Shown here piece after piece: positions 44,692 to 54,002 of a stretch of 64,000 nt of DNA. Numbering within the stretch: position 1 is the stretch's first letter; every line of letters begins with the position of its first letter. The notes below the pieces were generated by a model that worked only from the letters and a program-made list of their open reading frames with translations, was not told where the DNA came from and searched no databases. Origin of the DNA: Flagellimonas lutimaris (GTDB lineage: Bacteria > Bacteroidota > Bacteroidia > Flavobacteriales > Flavobacteriaceae); assembly GCF_003581615.1 (NCBI RefSeq), contig NZ_QXFH01000074.1, positions 1,256-65,255 of the forward strand, written 5' to 3'. The translations under genes and the position numbers were made by a program.

Positions 44692-46269
44692 CTATTCTTT
44701 TTCCCAATCCACCAACTTTGTTGGGTAATAATTAATCTGCATGGCTTCCAGATAAGGGATTTGTGCAGACAATCGTTCTTTATAGTCATCCCAATTTAGG
44801 TGCTCGCTGGGCGACCATCCCAATTCGGCATATCCAATGATACGTGGAAAGGCCAAATACTCCAGTTCTGAACCGTTGCTAATGGTCTCGGACCAAAGCG
44901 GAGCTTCAATTCCTAAAATACTTTCTTTGGAGATTCCTTCAACGTAGGTTTCGGGATCCCATTGGTACCCCACATCAACAGGGATATAGCCTGCCCAATG
45001 CAGTCCGTATTCAGAGATAGAATCATACTGCATATCTAAATATGCTTTTTTTGCAGGGGAAATAATAATCTTCGAACCATTTTCAGCCGCTTTCAAGGCA
45101 TTTTCTGGTTCGTTCCAAAGTTGTGCAATGGAGTTGGAGCTAATATCAGCTTGAGCAATTTCGTTCCAACCAATCATTCTTTTACCATGTTTTTGCACAA
45201 TTTTCTCCACTTTTTCCACAAAAAGGATGTAATCGCTCTTTTTGGTCACGTGGCTTTCATCACCCCCGATGTGGAAGTATGGGCCAGGGCTCATTGTGGC
45301 GATTTCGCCAATTACATCATCCAAAAAACTGTAAACTGTATCTTTTTGGGCATCAAAGGAGCTGTAACCTACTTTCATATCGGTTCGTACCCTAGGAGTC
45401 TCTGCTCCCGCGTAGTGTAAAAAAGGATAACTCAATGATGCTGCATTCGTGTGTCCCGGCATATCAATTTCAGGAACAATGGTAATATGTCTGTCTGCAG
45501 CATATGCCACAATATCCTTATACTGTTCTTGGGTATAAAAACCACCTTCGCCTCCTCCAACTTCGCTGGCACCACCAACCTCGGTGAGTTTAGGCCAAGA
45601 TTTGATTTCAATTCGCCATCCTTGATCATCGGATAAATGAAGGTGAAGGGTATTGAACTTATAATAAGCTAAGGCATCAATATATTTTTTAACTTCTTCC
45701 ACAGTGAAAAAGTGTCGAGCTACGTCCAACATGGAACCCCGGTATCCATATTTAGGAGCATCCATAATCTTTCCTGAGGGAATTACCCATATGGGTTGGT
45801 CAGTTAAAGTATCATTGCTGGTCTCGGGAATAAGTTGACGAAGGGTCTGCACCCCTCTGAATGCACCTGCTGCAGTTTTGGCATTCAATAAAATTGAATC
45901 TTTTTTAATGTAGAGTTGATAGGATTCCGGTGTTTCCAAGTCCACACTATCCGATTGGTTGATATAAATCAATCGTTCCAATTTTTCTTCGGTTGATGCA
46001 TTTACTGCTACATCAAGACCAGTTTTGGATTTAATATTATCTGATAAAAACTTCCCCACTTTCTCAAACTCTGGGTCAGTGGTCGAGGTATAAATAGCGG
46101 TGCCCGCATCCAAACCAAAAGCACTCCCTGTGGGAATGGTTTTAATGGGTTTGGGAATCAACGGCGCATTGGCTAGGTCAGTTTTTGGAAAATTGATTTC
46201 CTCTTTTTCGGTTTGGCAAGCTGCCATGCAGATAACTGCAACGAACAGCAAAATTGATCTGTAAATCAC
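44692..46269 (-). CDS. beta-N-acetylhexosaminidase, glycoside hydrolase family 20, lipoprotein
   Basis: Lipoprotein of 525 residues that removes terminal GlcNAc/GalNAc. The lipobox ends in Cys18 (FVAVICMAAC), and a GH20b-type N-terminal domain fills about 40-170. The catalytic barrel follows with the catalytic pair Asp-Glu in HIGGDESHV and other substrate-binding aromatics (LSDDQGWRIEIKSWPKLTE). The start is GTG at 46269. It is the last gene of a three-gene unit with the SGNH hydrolase and GH3 genes. Confidence 0.93.
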   Translation of the reverse strand: MIYRSILLFVAVICMAACQTEKEEINFPKTDLANAPLIPKPIKTIPTGSAFGLDAGTAIYTSTTDPEFEKVGKFLSDNIKSKTGLDVAVNASTEEKLERLIYINQSDSVDLETPESYQLYIKKDSILLNAKTAAGAFRGVQTLRQLIPETSNDTLTDQPIWVIPSGKIMDAPKYGYRGSMLDVARHFFTVEEVKKYIDALAYYKFNTLHLHLSDDQGWRIEIKSWPKLTEVGGASEVGGGEGGFYTQEQYKDIVAYAADRHITIVPEIDMPGHTNAASLSYPFLHYAGAETPRVRTDMKVGYSSFDAQKDTVYSFLDDVIGEIATMSPGPYFHIGGDESHVTKKSDYILFVEKVEKIVQKHGKRMIGWNEIAQADISSNSIAQLWNEPENALKAAENGSKIIISPAKKAYLDMQYDSISEYGLHWAGYIPVDVGYQWDPETYVEGISKESILGIEAPLWSETISNGSELEYLAFPRIIGYAELGWSPSEHLNWDDYKERLSAQIPYLEAMQINYYPTKLVDWEKE

Positions 46270-46281
46270 GTTTGTTTAGTT

Positions 46282-46920
46282 TTAGTCTATGTAATTTTTG
46301 ATAACATCGTACCAGATGTCATACCCTTTATCATTCATGTGAAGGCCATCTTCGATAAAAATGTCCTGTTTAACCTTTCTGTTGTCCAGCATGGGATACC
46401 AAACATCAACAAAATCAATTCCCTCTGTTTCGGATGCCAGACTATTCAGTTTGCGGTTTAAACGGCGGTACCTGCCTCGATATTTCCATCGGGAAATACT
46501 CGGTTTTGCAGAAATCAGAACAATCTCCATATTTGGGTTACGTTGTTGAAGGATGCCAAGAATGTATTCGGCTTTTTTCAATATTTTACGAGGTCTTTTC
46601 TTGGCAAAAATATCGTTGTCGCCCTCATAAATAAAGACTTTGGTGGGTTTGTAGTTTAGAATCAATTCATCCAGATAAAGTTCTATATCGGAAAATTGAG
46701 AGCCGCCGAATCCTGTATTCAATACTTGGTGCTCAGGAAAACGTTGCTGTACATCTTCCCAAAATCGAATGCTGGAACTTCCCGTAAAAACAATGGTAGG
46801 TTTGGATGCATCCCAAAGGGAATCGTTTCGTTGTTGTATCTCTTTGACCTCTTTTTTAAAAGGCAATTGCGCATGAGCTGTTAAACTGAGCGCAAAAAAT
46901 AGTACGAATAAATATCGCAT
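46282..46920 (-). CDS. exported SGNH/GDSL-type esterase
   Basis: Periplasmic hydrolase of 212 residues. The signal peptide (RYLFVLFFALSLTAHAQ) is followed by an SGNH fold: block I TGSSSIRFW with the nucleophile Ser, block II TGFGGSQ (Gly), block III YEGDNDIF (Asn) and block V DGLHMN (Asp/His). These enzymes remove acetyl or acyl groups from sugars, which suits a place between the GH3 and GH20 genes. The GH20 gene follows after 12 bases. Confidence 0.9.
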   Translation of the reverse strand: MRYLFVLFFALSLTAHAQLPFKKEVKEIQQRNDSLWDASKPTIVFTGSSSIRFWEDVQQRFPEHQVLNTGFGGSQFSDIELYLDELILNYKPTKVFIYEGDNDIFAKKRPRKILKKAEYILGILQQRNPNMEIVLISAKPSISRWKYRGRYRRLNRKLNSLASETEGIDFVDVWYPMLDNRKVKQDIFIEDGLHMNDKGYDIWYDVIKNYID

Positions 46921-46929
46921 TACACCGGT

Positions 46930-49185
46930 TTATTTTTTAATAAAGCTACTATGGAGTCCTCCTTGTGAATTGGTGCCGACCATGACGTCAAACTCTCCAG
47001 GTTCCACTACAAACTCATAATCGTTGTTAAAAAACCCCAATTCCTTATTGGTAAGGGTAAAAATAACTTTTTTAGAATTATTCGGAGCCAAGCTGATTTT
47101 TTGAAACCCTTTTAATTCTTTTACGGGTCGTGTTACACTGGCAATCTTATCGTGGATATAAAGTTGTACAACTTCCTCGCCTTCAATTTTACCTGTATTG
47201 GTGACTGTAACAGAAACTTGAATGTTTTCTTGGTTTGAAGTGTCAATTTCCAAATCGGAATAATCAAAAGTGGTATAACTCAATCCATAACCAAAAGGAA
47301 AAAGGGGTTCATTTTTTTCATCACTGTAATGAGACCAAAATACATTAGGCTCCAGATCTGCTCGTCCGGTACTGTAATGATTATAATAAATAGGAACTTG
47401 ACCTATGCTCCTGGGAAAGGTCATGGGAAGTTTGCCACTTGGGTTGTACTCCCCAAACACCACGTCCCCAATAGCATTACCAGTTTGGGAGCCCAATTGC
47501 CATGTTTCCAATATGGCAGGAATATTTTCAGCTTCCCAAGTTATGGTGAGTGGTCGTCCGTTCATCAGGATTAAAACAATATTTTGATTAACCTTATACA
47601 CCTCTTTCAACAAATCCAATTGTAGTCCGGGTAATCCTAGCTGAGTGCGACTTCGAGCTTCACCGCTTTGAAAACCATGCTCGCCCAAAACCATGATTAC
47701 AACATCGGACTGTTTGGCCAGGTTTACGGCTTCTTCCATTCCAGTGGTGTCGGTTTCATTTACTTGGATTTCGTTCAAAAAATTGGCATCAGGATTAAAA
47801 ATTTTGGGTCCTTTGGCATAAGTGATATTGTTGGAATATTTTTTAAATCCTTCCAAGACCGAGACGGCGGTGTTGTCATCCGAACCTAATCGCCAGCTAC
47901 CCAGAGGACTATTGCTGTCATTGGCCAATTCACCGATTACTGCAATTTTTGGCTGATTTTTACTGATCGGTAACAAATTGCCCTCATTTTTTAACAGTAC
48001 AATGGATTTCTTGGCCATTTCCAATACTCCGGCTTTATGGTCCTTATGGTAGAGTCTTTCCTGTTCTCTTTGTTCATTACAATAACGATAGGGGTCATCA
48101 AAAAGGCCAAGCTCAAACTTAACGGTCAATATGCGCCGAACAGCTTCATTTATTTTGTCTTCGGATACTTTTCCCTCTCTTACATTTTTAACCAAATGGG
48201 TAATATATGCCCAGGATTCCATATCCATGTCCGAACCTGCATTGGCTGCCAGTTCGGAAGCGTGGTCTAAATCCTTTGCATATCCGTGGGGAACCAGTTC
48301 GCTTATAGAGGCCCAGTCAGATATAACAAACCCTTCAAATCCCCATTTGCCTTTCAAAATGTCGCGTTGAAGGAAAGAGCTCCCAGTTACTGGAACTCCA
48401 TTGAGCAGATTGAATCCGTTCATTACGGTTTTTACATCTGAATTCACCGCAGCATGAAAAGGAGGAAGTACTGCATTATATAATGTTGAAGTGCCGATGT
48501 CGACCGTATTGTATTCCCGACCTGATTCAGCGAAACCGTAGGCCGCAAAATGTTTCGCACAGGCTGCAATAGTATTGGGTTGGGATAAATCGTTCCCTTG
48601 AAACCCTTTTATACGTGCCTTTGCTATTTCTGAGCCAAGATAAGTGTCTTCACCGCCGCCTTCCATGACTCTTCCCCAACGTGCATCGCGAGAAATATCT
48701 ACCATTGGAGCGAACGTCCAGTTTATACCTACTGCAGAGGCTTCGTCCGCAGCAATTTTTGCCGAATTTTCTATGGCTTCCATGTCCCAACTGGCCGCCT
48801 CTGCCAAGGGAATTGGTGCGATGGTTTTATAACCATGTATTACATCAAATCCAAAAATCATGGGAATGCCCAATCGGGATTCCTCCACCGCTAATTTTTG
48901 AAGTTCCCTTACGGTCTCAACGCCTTTTACGTTCAACATGGAGCCTACCCACCCTTTTTTTAGGTGCTCATACTTTATAGCGGCATTCCCTACTTTGGGG
49001 GCTGGACCGGTTGCATCCCAAAAACCGCTATATTGATTCATTTGCCCCACTTTTTCTTCGAGGGTCATGAGTTCTAATAACGAATCCACTTTTTGTGAAA
49101 TGGTTTTCCTTTGGGCCATAATGGTTGTGTTGGACAATGCAAAATAAAAAAGAAAGAGCAGTAAAAGTTTAGGTTGAGTTCTCAT
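46930..49185 (-). CDS. glycoside hydrolase family 3, BglX-like beta-glucosidase
   Basis: Exported enzyme of 751 residues with a signal peptide (about 1-25), a GH3 N-terminal barrel, the C-terminal alpha/beta domain and a fibronectin-like end domain (about 650-745). The nucleophile is the Asp in GFVISDWASISELV. Beta-glucosidase or beta-xylosidase activity on plant or algal oligosaccharides is likely, but GH3 specificity is broad. It is the first gene of the GH3-SGNH-GH20 unit; no exact promoter element was found in the 106 bases upstream. Confidence 0.94.
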   Translation of the reverse strand: MRTQPKLLLLFLFYFALSNTTIMAQRKTISQKVDSLLELMTLEEKVGQMNQYSGFWDATGPAPKVGNAAIKYEHLKKGWVGSMLNVKGVETVRELQKLAVEESRLGIPMIFGFDVIHGYKTIAPIPLAEAASWDMEAIENSAKIAADEASAVGINWTFAPMVDISRDARWGRVMEGGGEDTYLGSEIAKARIKGFQGNDLSQPNTIAACAKHFAAYGFAESGREYNTVDIGTSTLYNAVLPPFHAAVNSDVKTVMNGFNLLNGVPVTGSSFLQRDILKGKWGFEGFVISDWASISELVPHGYAKDLDHASELAANAGSDMDMESWAYITHLVKNVREGKVSEDKINEAVRRILTVKFELGLFDDPYRYCNEQREQERLYHKDHKAGVLEMAKKSIVLLKNEGNLLPISKNQPKIAVIGELANDSNSPLGSWRLGSDDNTAVSVLEGFKKYSNNITYAKGPKIFNPDANFLNEIQVNETDTTGMEEAVNLAKQSDVVIMVLGEHGFQSGEARSRTQLGLPGLQLDLLKEVYKVNQNIVLILMNGRPLTITWEAENIPAILETWQLGSQTGNAIGDVVFGEYNPSGKLPMTFPRSIGQVPIYYNHYSTGRADLEPNVFWSHYSDEKNEPLFPFGYGLSYTTFDYSDLEIDTSNQENIQVSVTVTNTGKIEGEEVVQLYIHDKIASVTRPVKELKGFQKISLAPNNSKKVIFTLTNKELGFFNNDYEFVVEPGEFDVMVGTNSQGGLHSSFIKK

Positions 49186-49267
49186 TTTATCGATTGGTGT
49201 TAAAAATAATATAGCCAGTCTTCTAAACTAAGATAAAATTTGATGATGCCCTAATAACAGGTCTTTG

Positions 49268-49275
49268 TACTTTTG
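49268..49275 (+). promoter_or_regulatory. minus-7 element (TACTTTTG) of mazG
   Basis: TACTTTTG is 16 bases before the ATG at 49292, in the gap divergent to the GH3 gene. Confidence 0.6.
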
Positions 49276-49291
49276 AACAAATTTTAGCTAA

Positions 49292-50065
49292 ATGAATTCA
49301 AGATCGGAACAATTAAAAGCCTTTGACCGCCTTTTGACCATAATGGACGAATTGCGCGAGCATTGTCCGTGGGACAAAAAACAAACCATGGAAACGCTTC
49401 GTCATTTGACCATCGAGGAAACCTACGAGCTCGGCGATGCCATTCTGGACAATGATCTTGAGGAAGTTAAAAAGGAACTGGGCGATATTTTGTTGCACAT
49501 AGTTTTTTACGCTAAAATAGGTTCCGAAACCCAAGATTTTGATATTGCCGATGTTGCCAATGGCATCTGCGAGAAGCTGATCAACCGACATCCCCACATT
49601 TATGGCGATGTAAAAGTGGAGAACGAGGAAGAGGTAAAGCAAAATTGGGAAAACATCAAACTAAAAGAAGGCAAAAAGAGTGTGCTAGAGGGAGTGCCCA
49701 ATGGCCTGCCATCCTTAGTCAAGGCCAACCGAATCCAAGATAAAGTATCTGGTGTTGGTTTTGATTGGGAAAGACCAGAGCAGGTTTTTGAAAAATTAAA
49801 AGAAGAGTTGGGCGAGCTTCAAGAAGAAGTGGAAGCCAATAACGCCGATAAAATGGAATCTGAATTTGGAGATGTCCTTTTTTCTATGGTGAACTATGCC
49901 CGTTTTTTGAAAATCAATCCAGAAAATGCGTTGGAGCGGACCAATAAAAAATTCATCAAACGCTTTCAGTATTTGGAAGCAAAGGCCAAAGAAGCCGGAA
50001 AATCTATGAAGGACATGACTTTGGCTGAAATGGGCGTGTTCTGGGAAGAGGCGAAGCAACTTTAA
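49292..50065 (+). CDS. mazG: nucleoside triphosphate pyrophosphohydrolase MazG
   Basis: House-cleaning enzyme of 257 residues that hydrolyses non-canonical NTPs to NMP and pyrophosphate. Two tandem MazG domains are visible: EETYELGDAILDN with ELGDILLHIVFYAKIG (about 45-80) and EELGELQEEVEANN with FGDVLFSMVNYAR (about 172-215), each with the EExxE/ExxD metal motif. It is likely involved in the stringent response. Single gene with its own promoter. Confidence 0.95.
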   Translation: MNSRSEQLKAFDRLLTIMDELREHCPWDKKQTMETLRHLTIEETYELGDAILDNDLEEVKKELGDILLHIVFYAKIGSETQDFDIADVANGICEKLINRHPHIYGDVKVENEEEVKQNWENIKLKEGKKSVLEGVPNGLPSLVKANRIQDKVSGVGFDWERPEQVFEKLKEELGELQEEVEANNADKMESEFGDVLFSMVNYARFLKINPENALERTNKKFIKRFQYLEAKAKEAGKSMKDMTLAEMGVFWEEAKQL

Positions 50066-50117
50066 AATTTATTTCTAAGGTAACGTAAGGAGGGACAATA
50101 ATTGTCGTCAATCTAGC

Positions 50118-50125
50118 TATATTTG
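50118..50125 (+). promoter_or_regulatory. minus-7 element (TATATTTG) of the MATE transporter gene
   Basis: TATATTTG lies 22 bases before the GTG start at 50148. A small palindrome GACAATAATTGTC (50093-50105) sits upstream as a possible operator. Confidence 0.55.
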
Positions 50126-50147
50126 CCATCCTTTTTAAGTATCCATT

Positions 50148-51515
50148 GTGTTTCAGAACTACACCAAAGAGTTTGCCTATAACCTAAAGTTATCCTATCC
50201 CGTTATTTTGGGGATGTTGGGGCATACGTTTGTGGCCTTCGCGGACAATATTATGGTGGGACAATTGGGTACGGCTGAGTTGGCCGCCGTTTCTCTGGGG
50301 AACAGTTTTGTCTTTATCGCGATGTCGCTCGGAATAGGTTTTTCCACAGCCATTACACCTTTGGTGGCCGAAGCAGATGGAGCAAAGGACCAAGCGGCTG
50401 GTAAAAGTGCCCTAAAACATGGTTTGGTACTTTGTACCATGTTGGGATTGTCACTTTTTGGACTCATTTTGGTATCAAAGCCGTTGATGCACCACATGAA
50501 ACAGCCTCCAGAAGTGGTGGAACTCGCTTTGCCCTATTTGGATTTGGTCGCTTTCTCGTTGGTTCCCTTGATTATATTTCAGGCTTTTAAACAATTTTCA
50601 GAGGGTCTTTCTCAGACCAAATATCCCATGTACGCTACTATTTTGGCCAACGTGGTGAATGTGACCCTTAACTATTTATTGATTTTCGGTTCTTTTGGGT
50701 TTCCAAAAATGGGTATTGTTGGGGCAGCTGTCGGTACCTTGGCATCACGAGTAATTATGGTTGCCTTTATTTGGTATTTGCTAAAACGGAAGAAGAAGTT
50801 TGAATCCTATGTGACCAACTTCAATTTTAGAAAGATTGAGAAAAAAGTGATGAACAAAATCATCAGTTTGGGATTTCCATCGGCGCTGCAGATGTTTTTT
50901 GAAGTAGCCATTTTCACTGGGGCTATCTGGTTGAGTGGCGTGTTGGGCAAAAACGCACAAGCGGCCAATCAAATTGCTTTGAACCTGAGCAGCATGACTT
51001 TTATGGTAGGTATGGGTCTCAGTGTGGCCGCCATAGTAAGGGTTGGGAACCAGAAAGGGCTCAGAAACCACAAGGAGTTGAAGCGTATTGCAGAATCTGT
51101 TTTTTTCTTGACGCTTTTGGTGGAAATAGCCTTCGCTTTGATATTCTTGTTAGGAAGACATTGGTTCCCTACGATTTATTTGGATGTGGACGATATCGTC
51201 AACCAAGCCGATAACACCGAAGTAATTATTATTGCGGCCAAATTGTTGTTAGTGGCCGCCTTTTTTCAGATTTCTGATGGACTTCAAGTGGTGGTTTTGG
51301 GAGCTTTACGAGGTTTGCAAGACGTTAAGATACCGACGCTTATCACTTTTATAGCCTATTGGTTGATTGGTTTTCCGATAAGTTATTACTTGGGGCTGCA
51401 CACAAGTTTGGAGAGCACAGGGATTTGGATAGGACTTTTATTGGGGCTTACGGCATCGGCTATAATGTTGTATCTTCGATTCAACTTTTTGACCAAGAAA
51501 TTGATTACAGATTAA
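50148..51515 (+). CDS. MATE-family multidrug/metabolite efflux transporter
   Basis: Inner-membrane sodium- or proton-driven exporter of 455 residues with about twelve hydrophobic helices. The NorM-type opening YPVILGMLGHTFVAFADNIM and the second-half equivalent (FPSALQMFFEVAIFTG) show the internal duplication. The start is GTG; the first in-frame ATG would remove the first helix. No regulator is adjacent. Substrates are not predictable. Confidence 0.92.
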   Translation: MFQNYTKEFAYNLKLSYPVILGMLGHTFVAFADNIMVGQLGTAELAAVSLGNSFVFIAMSLGIGFSTAITPLVAEADGAKDQAAGKSALKHGLVLCTMLGLSLFGLILVSKPLMHHMKQPPEVVELALPYLDLVAFSLVPLIIFQAFKQFSEGLSQTKYPMYATILANVVNVTLNYLLIFGSFGFPKMGIVGAAVGTLASRVIMVAFIWYLLKRKKKFESYVTNFNFRKIEKKVMNKIISLGFPSALQMFFEVAIFTGAIWLSGVLGKNAQAANQIALNLSSMTFMVGMGLSVAAIVRVGNQKGLRNHKELKRIAESVFFLTLLVEIAFALIFLLGRHWFPTIYLDVDDIVNQADNTEVIIIAAKLLLVAAFFQISDGLQVVVLGALRGLQDVKIPTLITFIAYWLIGFPISYYLGLHTSLESTGIWIGLLLGLTASAIMLYLRFNFLTKKLITD

Positions 51516-51550
51516 GACGATTTCCCTGTTTGGAATCAAAATAAGAACAC

Positions 51551-51778
51551 ATGGAACTACCTAAATTTTTATTGGCCGATAACACGGATTTCCCTGAAGC
51601 CATTTTTATCGTCCATACTGAATACCCACGTTTTATCATCAACTTGGAAAATGATGAAGTGGAATGGATGGAAGAATTCTCCAAACAAGATGAGGAAGAC
51701 TTGATGGACGAAACCGAAAGCTTGATTGAAGCTGCCACGGCTTTTTATGATCGGGAAGTCTCCAGATATGACAATTAA
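51551..51778 (+). CDS. small conserved hypothetical protein
   Basis: Acidic protein of 75 residues with no signal peptide. Its sequence (LPKFLLADNTDFPEAIFIVH, then RFIINLENDEVEWM) looks like a small alpha/beta fold with an acidic helix. I do not recognise a family. The TAA stop overlaps the ATG of the PAP2 gene by one base (TAATG), so translational coupling is likely and it belongs to the PAP2-GT39 unit. Confidence 0.8.
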   Translation: MELPKFLLADNTDFPEAIFIVHTEYPRFIINLENDEVEWMEEFSKQDEEDLMDETESLIEAATAFYDREVSRYDN

Positions 51779-52347
51779 TGATCGAACAGTTGCTGGAATA
51801 CGATAAAGAGCTGTTTTTGTTCCTTAACGGATTGGGAACTGAAACTTGGGACGGTTTCTGGATGTTTATGACCACCACCAGAAATTCAGCGCCACTTTAT
51901 TTCTTTTTACTTTATTTATCCTACAGAACTTTTGGGTGGAAGGGAACAGGTATAATTTTAGTGGCCATTGCTTTGTTGATTACCTGTACCGACCAATTGT
52001 CCAATTTTTTCAAATATGGCATAGGCCGACTCCGACCCTGCCACGAACCTGAAATAAGTAGCGTAATGCGACTGGTGAAAAGTTATTGCGGAGGACAATT
52101 CGGATATTTTTCCGCCCACGCGGCCAATTCTTTTGGACCAGCCATTTTCTTTACCGTGATGTTCAAGAATAAAGTGAAGTACATTTCTTGGGTATTGTTG
52201 CTTTGGGCATGCATTGTCGCCTACAGTCGAATTTACATTGGAGTACACTATCCGTTGGATGTAGTAACGGGAGCCTTGGTAGGTTCTCTTTTCGGATGGT
52301 TGTGGGCCAAGTTGGCTATATTTGCTTTCCAAAAAGCAGGGGTATGA
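51778..52347 (+). CDS. PAP2-family phosphatase
   Basis: Membrane phosphatase of 189 residues. The three PAP2 motifs are KYGIGRLRP (K-x6-RP), YFSAHAANS (the PSGH-type motif, here FSAH) and SRIYIGVHYPLDVVTG (SR-x5-H-x3-D). Such enzymes dephosphorylate undecaprenyl pyrophosphate, phosphatidate or lipid A. The junction with the downstream GT39 gene (52344) is ATGA, and the upstream small gene is also coupled. That places it in an undecaprenyl or lipid-linked glycan context. Confidence 0.92.
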   Translation: MIEQLLEYDKELFLFLNGLGTETWDGFWMFMTTTRNSAPLYFFLLYLSYRTFGWKGTGIILVAIALLITCTDQLSNFFKYGIGRLRPCHEPEISSVMRLVKSYCGGQFGYFSAHAANSFGPAIFFTVMFKNKVKYISWVLLLWACIVAYSRIYIGVHYPLDVVTGALVGSLFGWLWAKLAIFAFQKAGV

Positions 52348-54002
52348 TCTCGACCGCCAGATACTGGTTTTATATTGCACTAATTGTATTGGTCTATATC
52401 ATTGGGATGTTCGTGACCCTGTTCGAGAACGATTCGGCCCAATTTGCCGTAATGGCCATGCGAATGGTTCAGGAAAACGATTTTTTGAGCCTCTTCAAAG
52501 GTCCCGAAGAGTACTTGGATAAGCCACATATGCACTACTGGTTGGCCGCACTTTCCTATAAGATATTTGGAATTCACGATTGGGCGTACCGAATTCCTGG
52601 CATTTTGTCCACTTTGTTGGGGGCTTATAGTTGCTTCGGTCTCGGAAAATTGCTTTACAACAAGGATGTAGGGCGGTTTGCCTCATTGATTTTTATGACG
52701 GCTCAGACCATGGTCTTGGCCAACATCGATGTCCGTACCGATGCTGTTTTAACAGGATTTACGATATTTTCCATCTGGCAATTGGCAACCTATATTGAGA
52801 AAAATACTTTAAAAAGTATCGCTTTGGGTGCCTTTGGGGCGGGAATTGCCTTTTCCACAAAGGGCCAGATTGCTTTAGTGGTGATTGGAATTTCGATTCT
52901 TTGCCATTTGGCCTATACCCAAAAGTGGCAGCAATTACTCAATTGGAAAGTGTTGGCAGCAATTTTGATATTTGGATTGACCATATCCCCCATGTTATAT
53001 GCCTATTACCATCAATTTGATTTGCATCCTGAAAAAGTGATTCGCGGAAAGGATAACCGAAGCGGTATCTTTTTTATTTTTTGGGAACAGAGCTTTGAGC
53101 GAATGAGTGGCGAGGGCGTAGGAAAGAACAGTAGTGATTTTTTCTTTTTCTTCCACACCTTTCTATGGGTGTTCTTGCCGTGGACGGTGCTCGCATTAAT
53201 TGGTTATTGGACCAAAATAAAAGCCTTTTGGAAAACCAAATTTGCATACAAGCCCAATTTGGAGTTTTTAACGGTGGGCGGTATTTCCATTTTGTTCCTG
53301 CTCATCAGTTTTGCGCAGTTTAAATTGCCGCATTACATGAATGTTCTTATGCCTTTGTATGCGATTTTATCAGCAGCATTCTTATTTGTCCTCCATCAAA
53401 AGGAGAAATTAAAGATGGCCAAAATAATTCTGGGTATCCAATATTTTATATTGGGTCTGGTTGTGGTCTTCACTTTATTGGTGAGTTTTTACGTCTTTAA
53501 ACTGGAGCATTGGTACAGTTATTTGTTTTTATTGATGGCACTCGCATTGGTGACTTATTTCATTATAAAAAAGGAAACAGCATATACCAAAATTGTAACC
53601 GTTGCCATTTTTAGCTCTTTGCTGTTGAACGGCCTGATGAATGCCCAATTTTATCCAAAACTGCTCGAATACCAAGGTGGTTCTGCAATGGCAGAAAAGG
53701 TGATGGCGGAAAATATACCGGTGGATGAAATTTATAAGATATCCGAAAGGCATACGTGGGCTTTGGATTTCTACAATCAAAACCCCGTAAATATTGTTTT
53801 AGTATCTGAATTGAAGAAGATGAAAGATGTTTGGGTGTACGCTACAGACAAAGAATTGGAGCAATTAAAGAAAAAAGGAATTGCTTGGGATAATCAAATT
53901 ACTGTGGACCAATTCCGGATTACCCGACTACAAATCAAATTCTTGAACCCCGACACGCGAGAAGAAAAATTGAACAAAATGCATTTGGTGCATTTGAACT
54001 AA
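52344..54002 (+). CDS. GT39 / ArnT-like membrane glycosyltransferase
   Basis: Polytopic transferase of 552 residues. An N-terminal hydrophobic segment leads to the loop LFENDSAQFAVMAMRMVQEN (the family's acidic catalytic loop, with the ND Asp), followed by many helices and a C-terminal soluble domain. It uses polyprenyl-phosphate sugars to modify lipids or proteins, as ArnT does for lipid A. The start at 52344 overlaps the PAP2 stop as ATGA. It converges with the flippase gene, sharing CTAA at 53999-54002. Confidence 0.88.
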   Translation: MISTARYWFYIALIVLVYIIGMFVTLFENDSAQFAVMAMRMVQENDFLSLFKGPEEYLDKPHMHYWLAALSYKIFGIHDWAYRIPGILSTLLGAYSCFGLGKLLYNKDVGRFASLIFMTAQTMVLANIDVRTDAVLTGFTIFSIWQLATYIEKNTLKSIALGAFGAGIAFSTKGQIALVVIGISILCHLAYTQKWQQLLNWKVLAAILIFGLTISPMLYAYYHQFDLHPEKVIRGKDNRSGIFFIFWEQSFERMSGEGVGKNSSDFFFFFHTFLWVFLPWTVLALIGYWTKIKAFWKTKFAYKPNLEFLTVGGISILFLLISFAQFKLPHYMNVLMPLYAILSAAFLFVLHQKEKLKMAKIILGIQYFILGLVVVFTLLVSFYVFKLEHWYSYLFLLMALALVTYFIIKKETAYTKIVTVAIFSSLLLNGLMNAQFYPKLLEYQGGSAMAEKVMAENIPVDEIYKISERHTWALDFYNQNPVNIVLVSELKKMKDVWVYATDKELEQLKKKGIAWDNQITVDQFRITRLQIKFLNPDTREEKLNKMHLVHLN

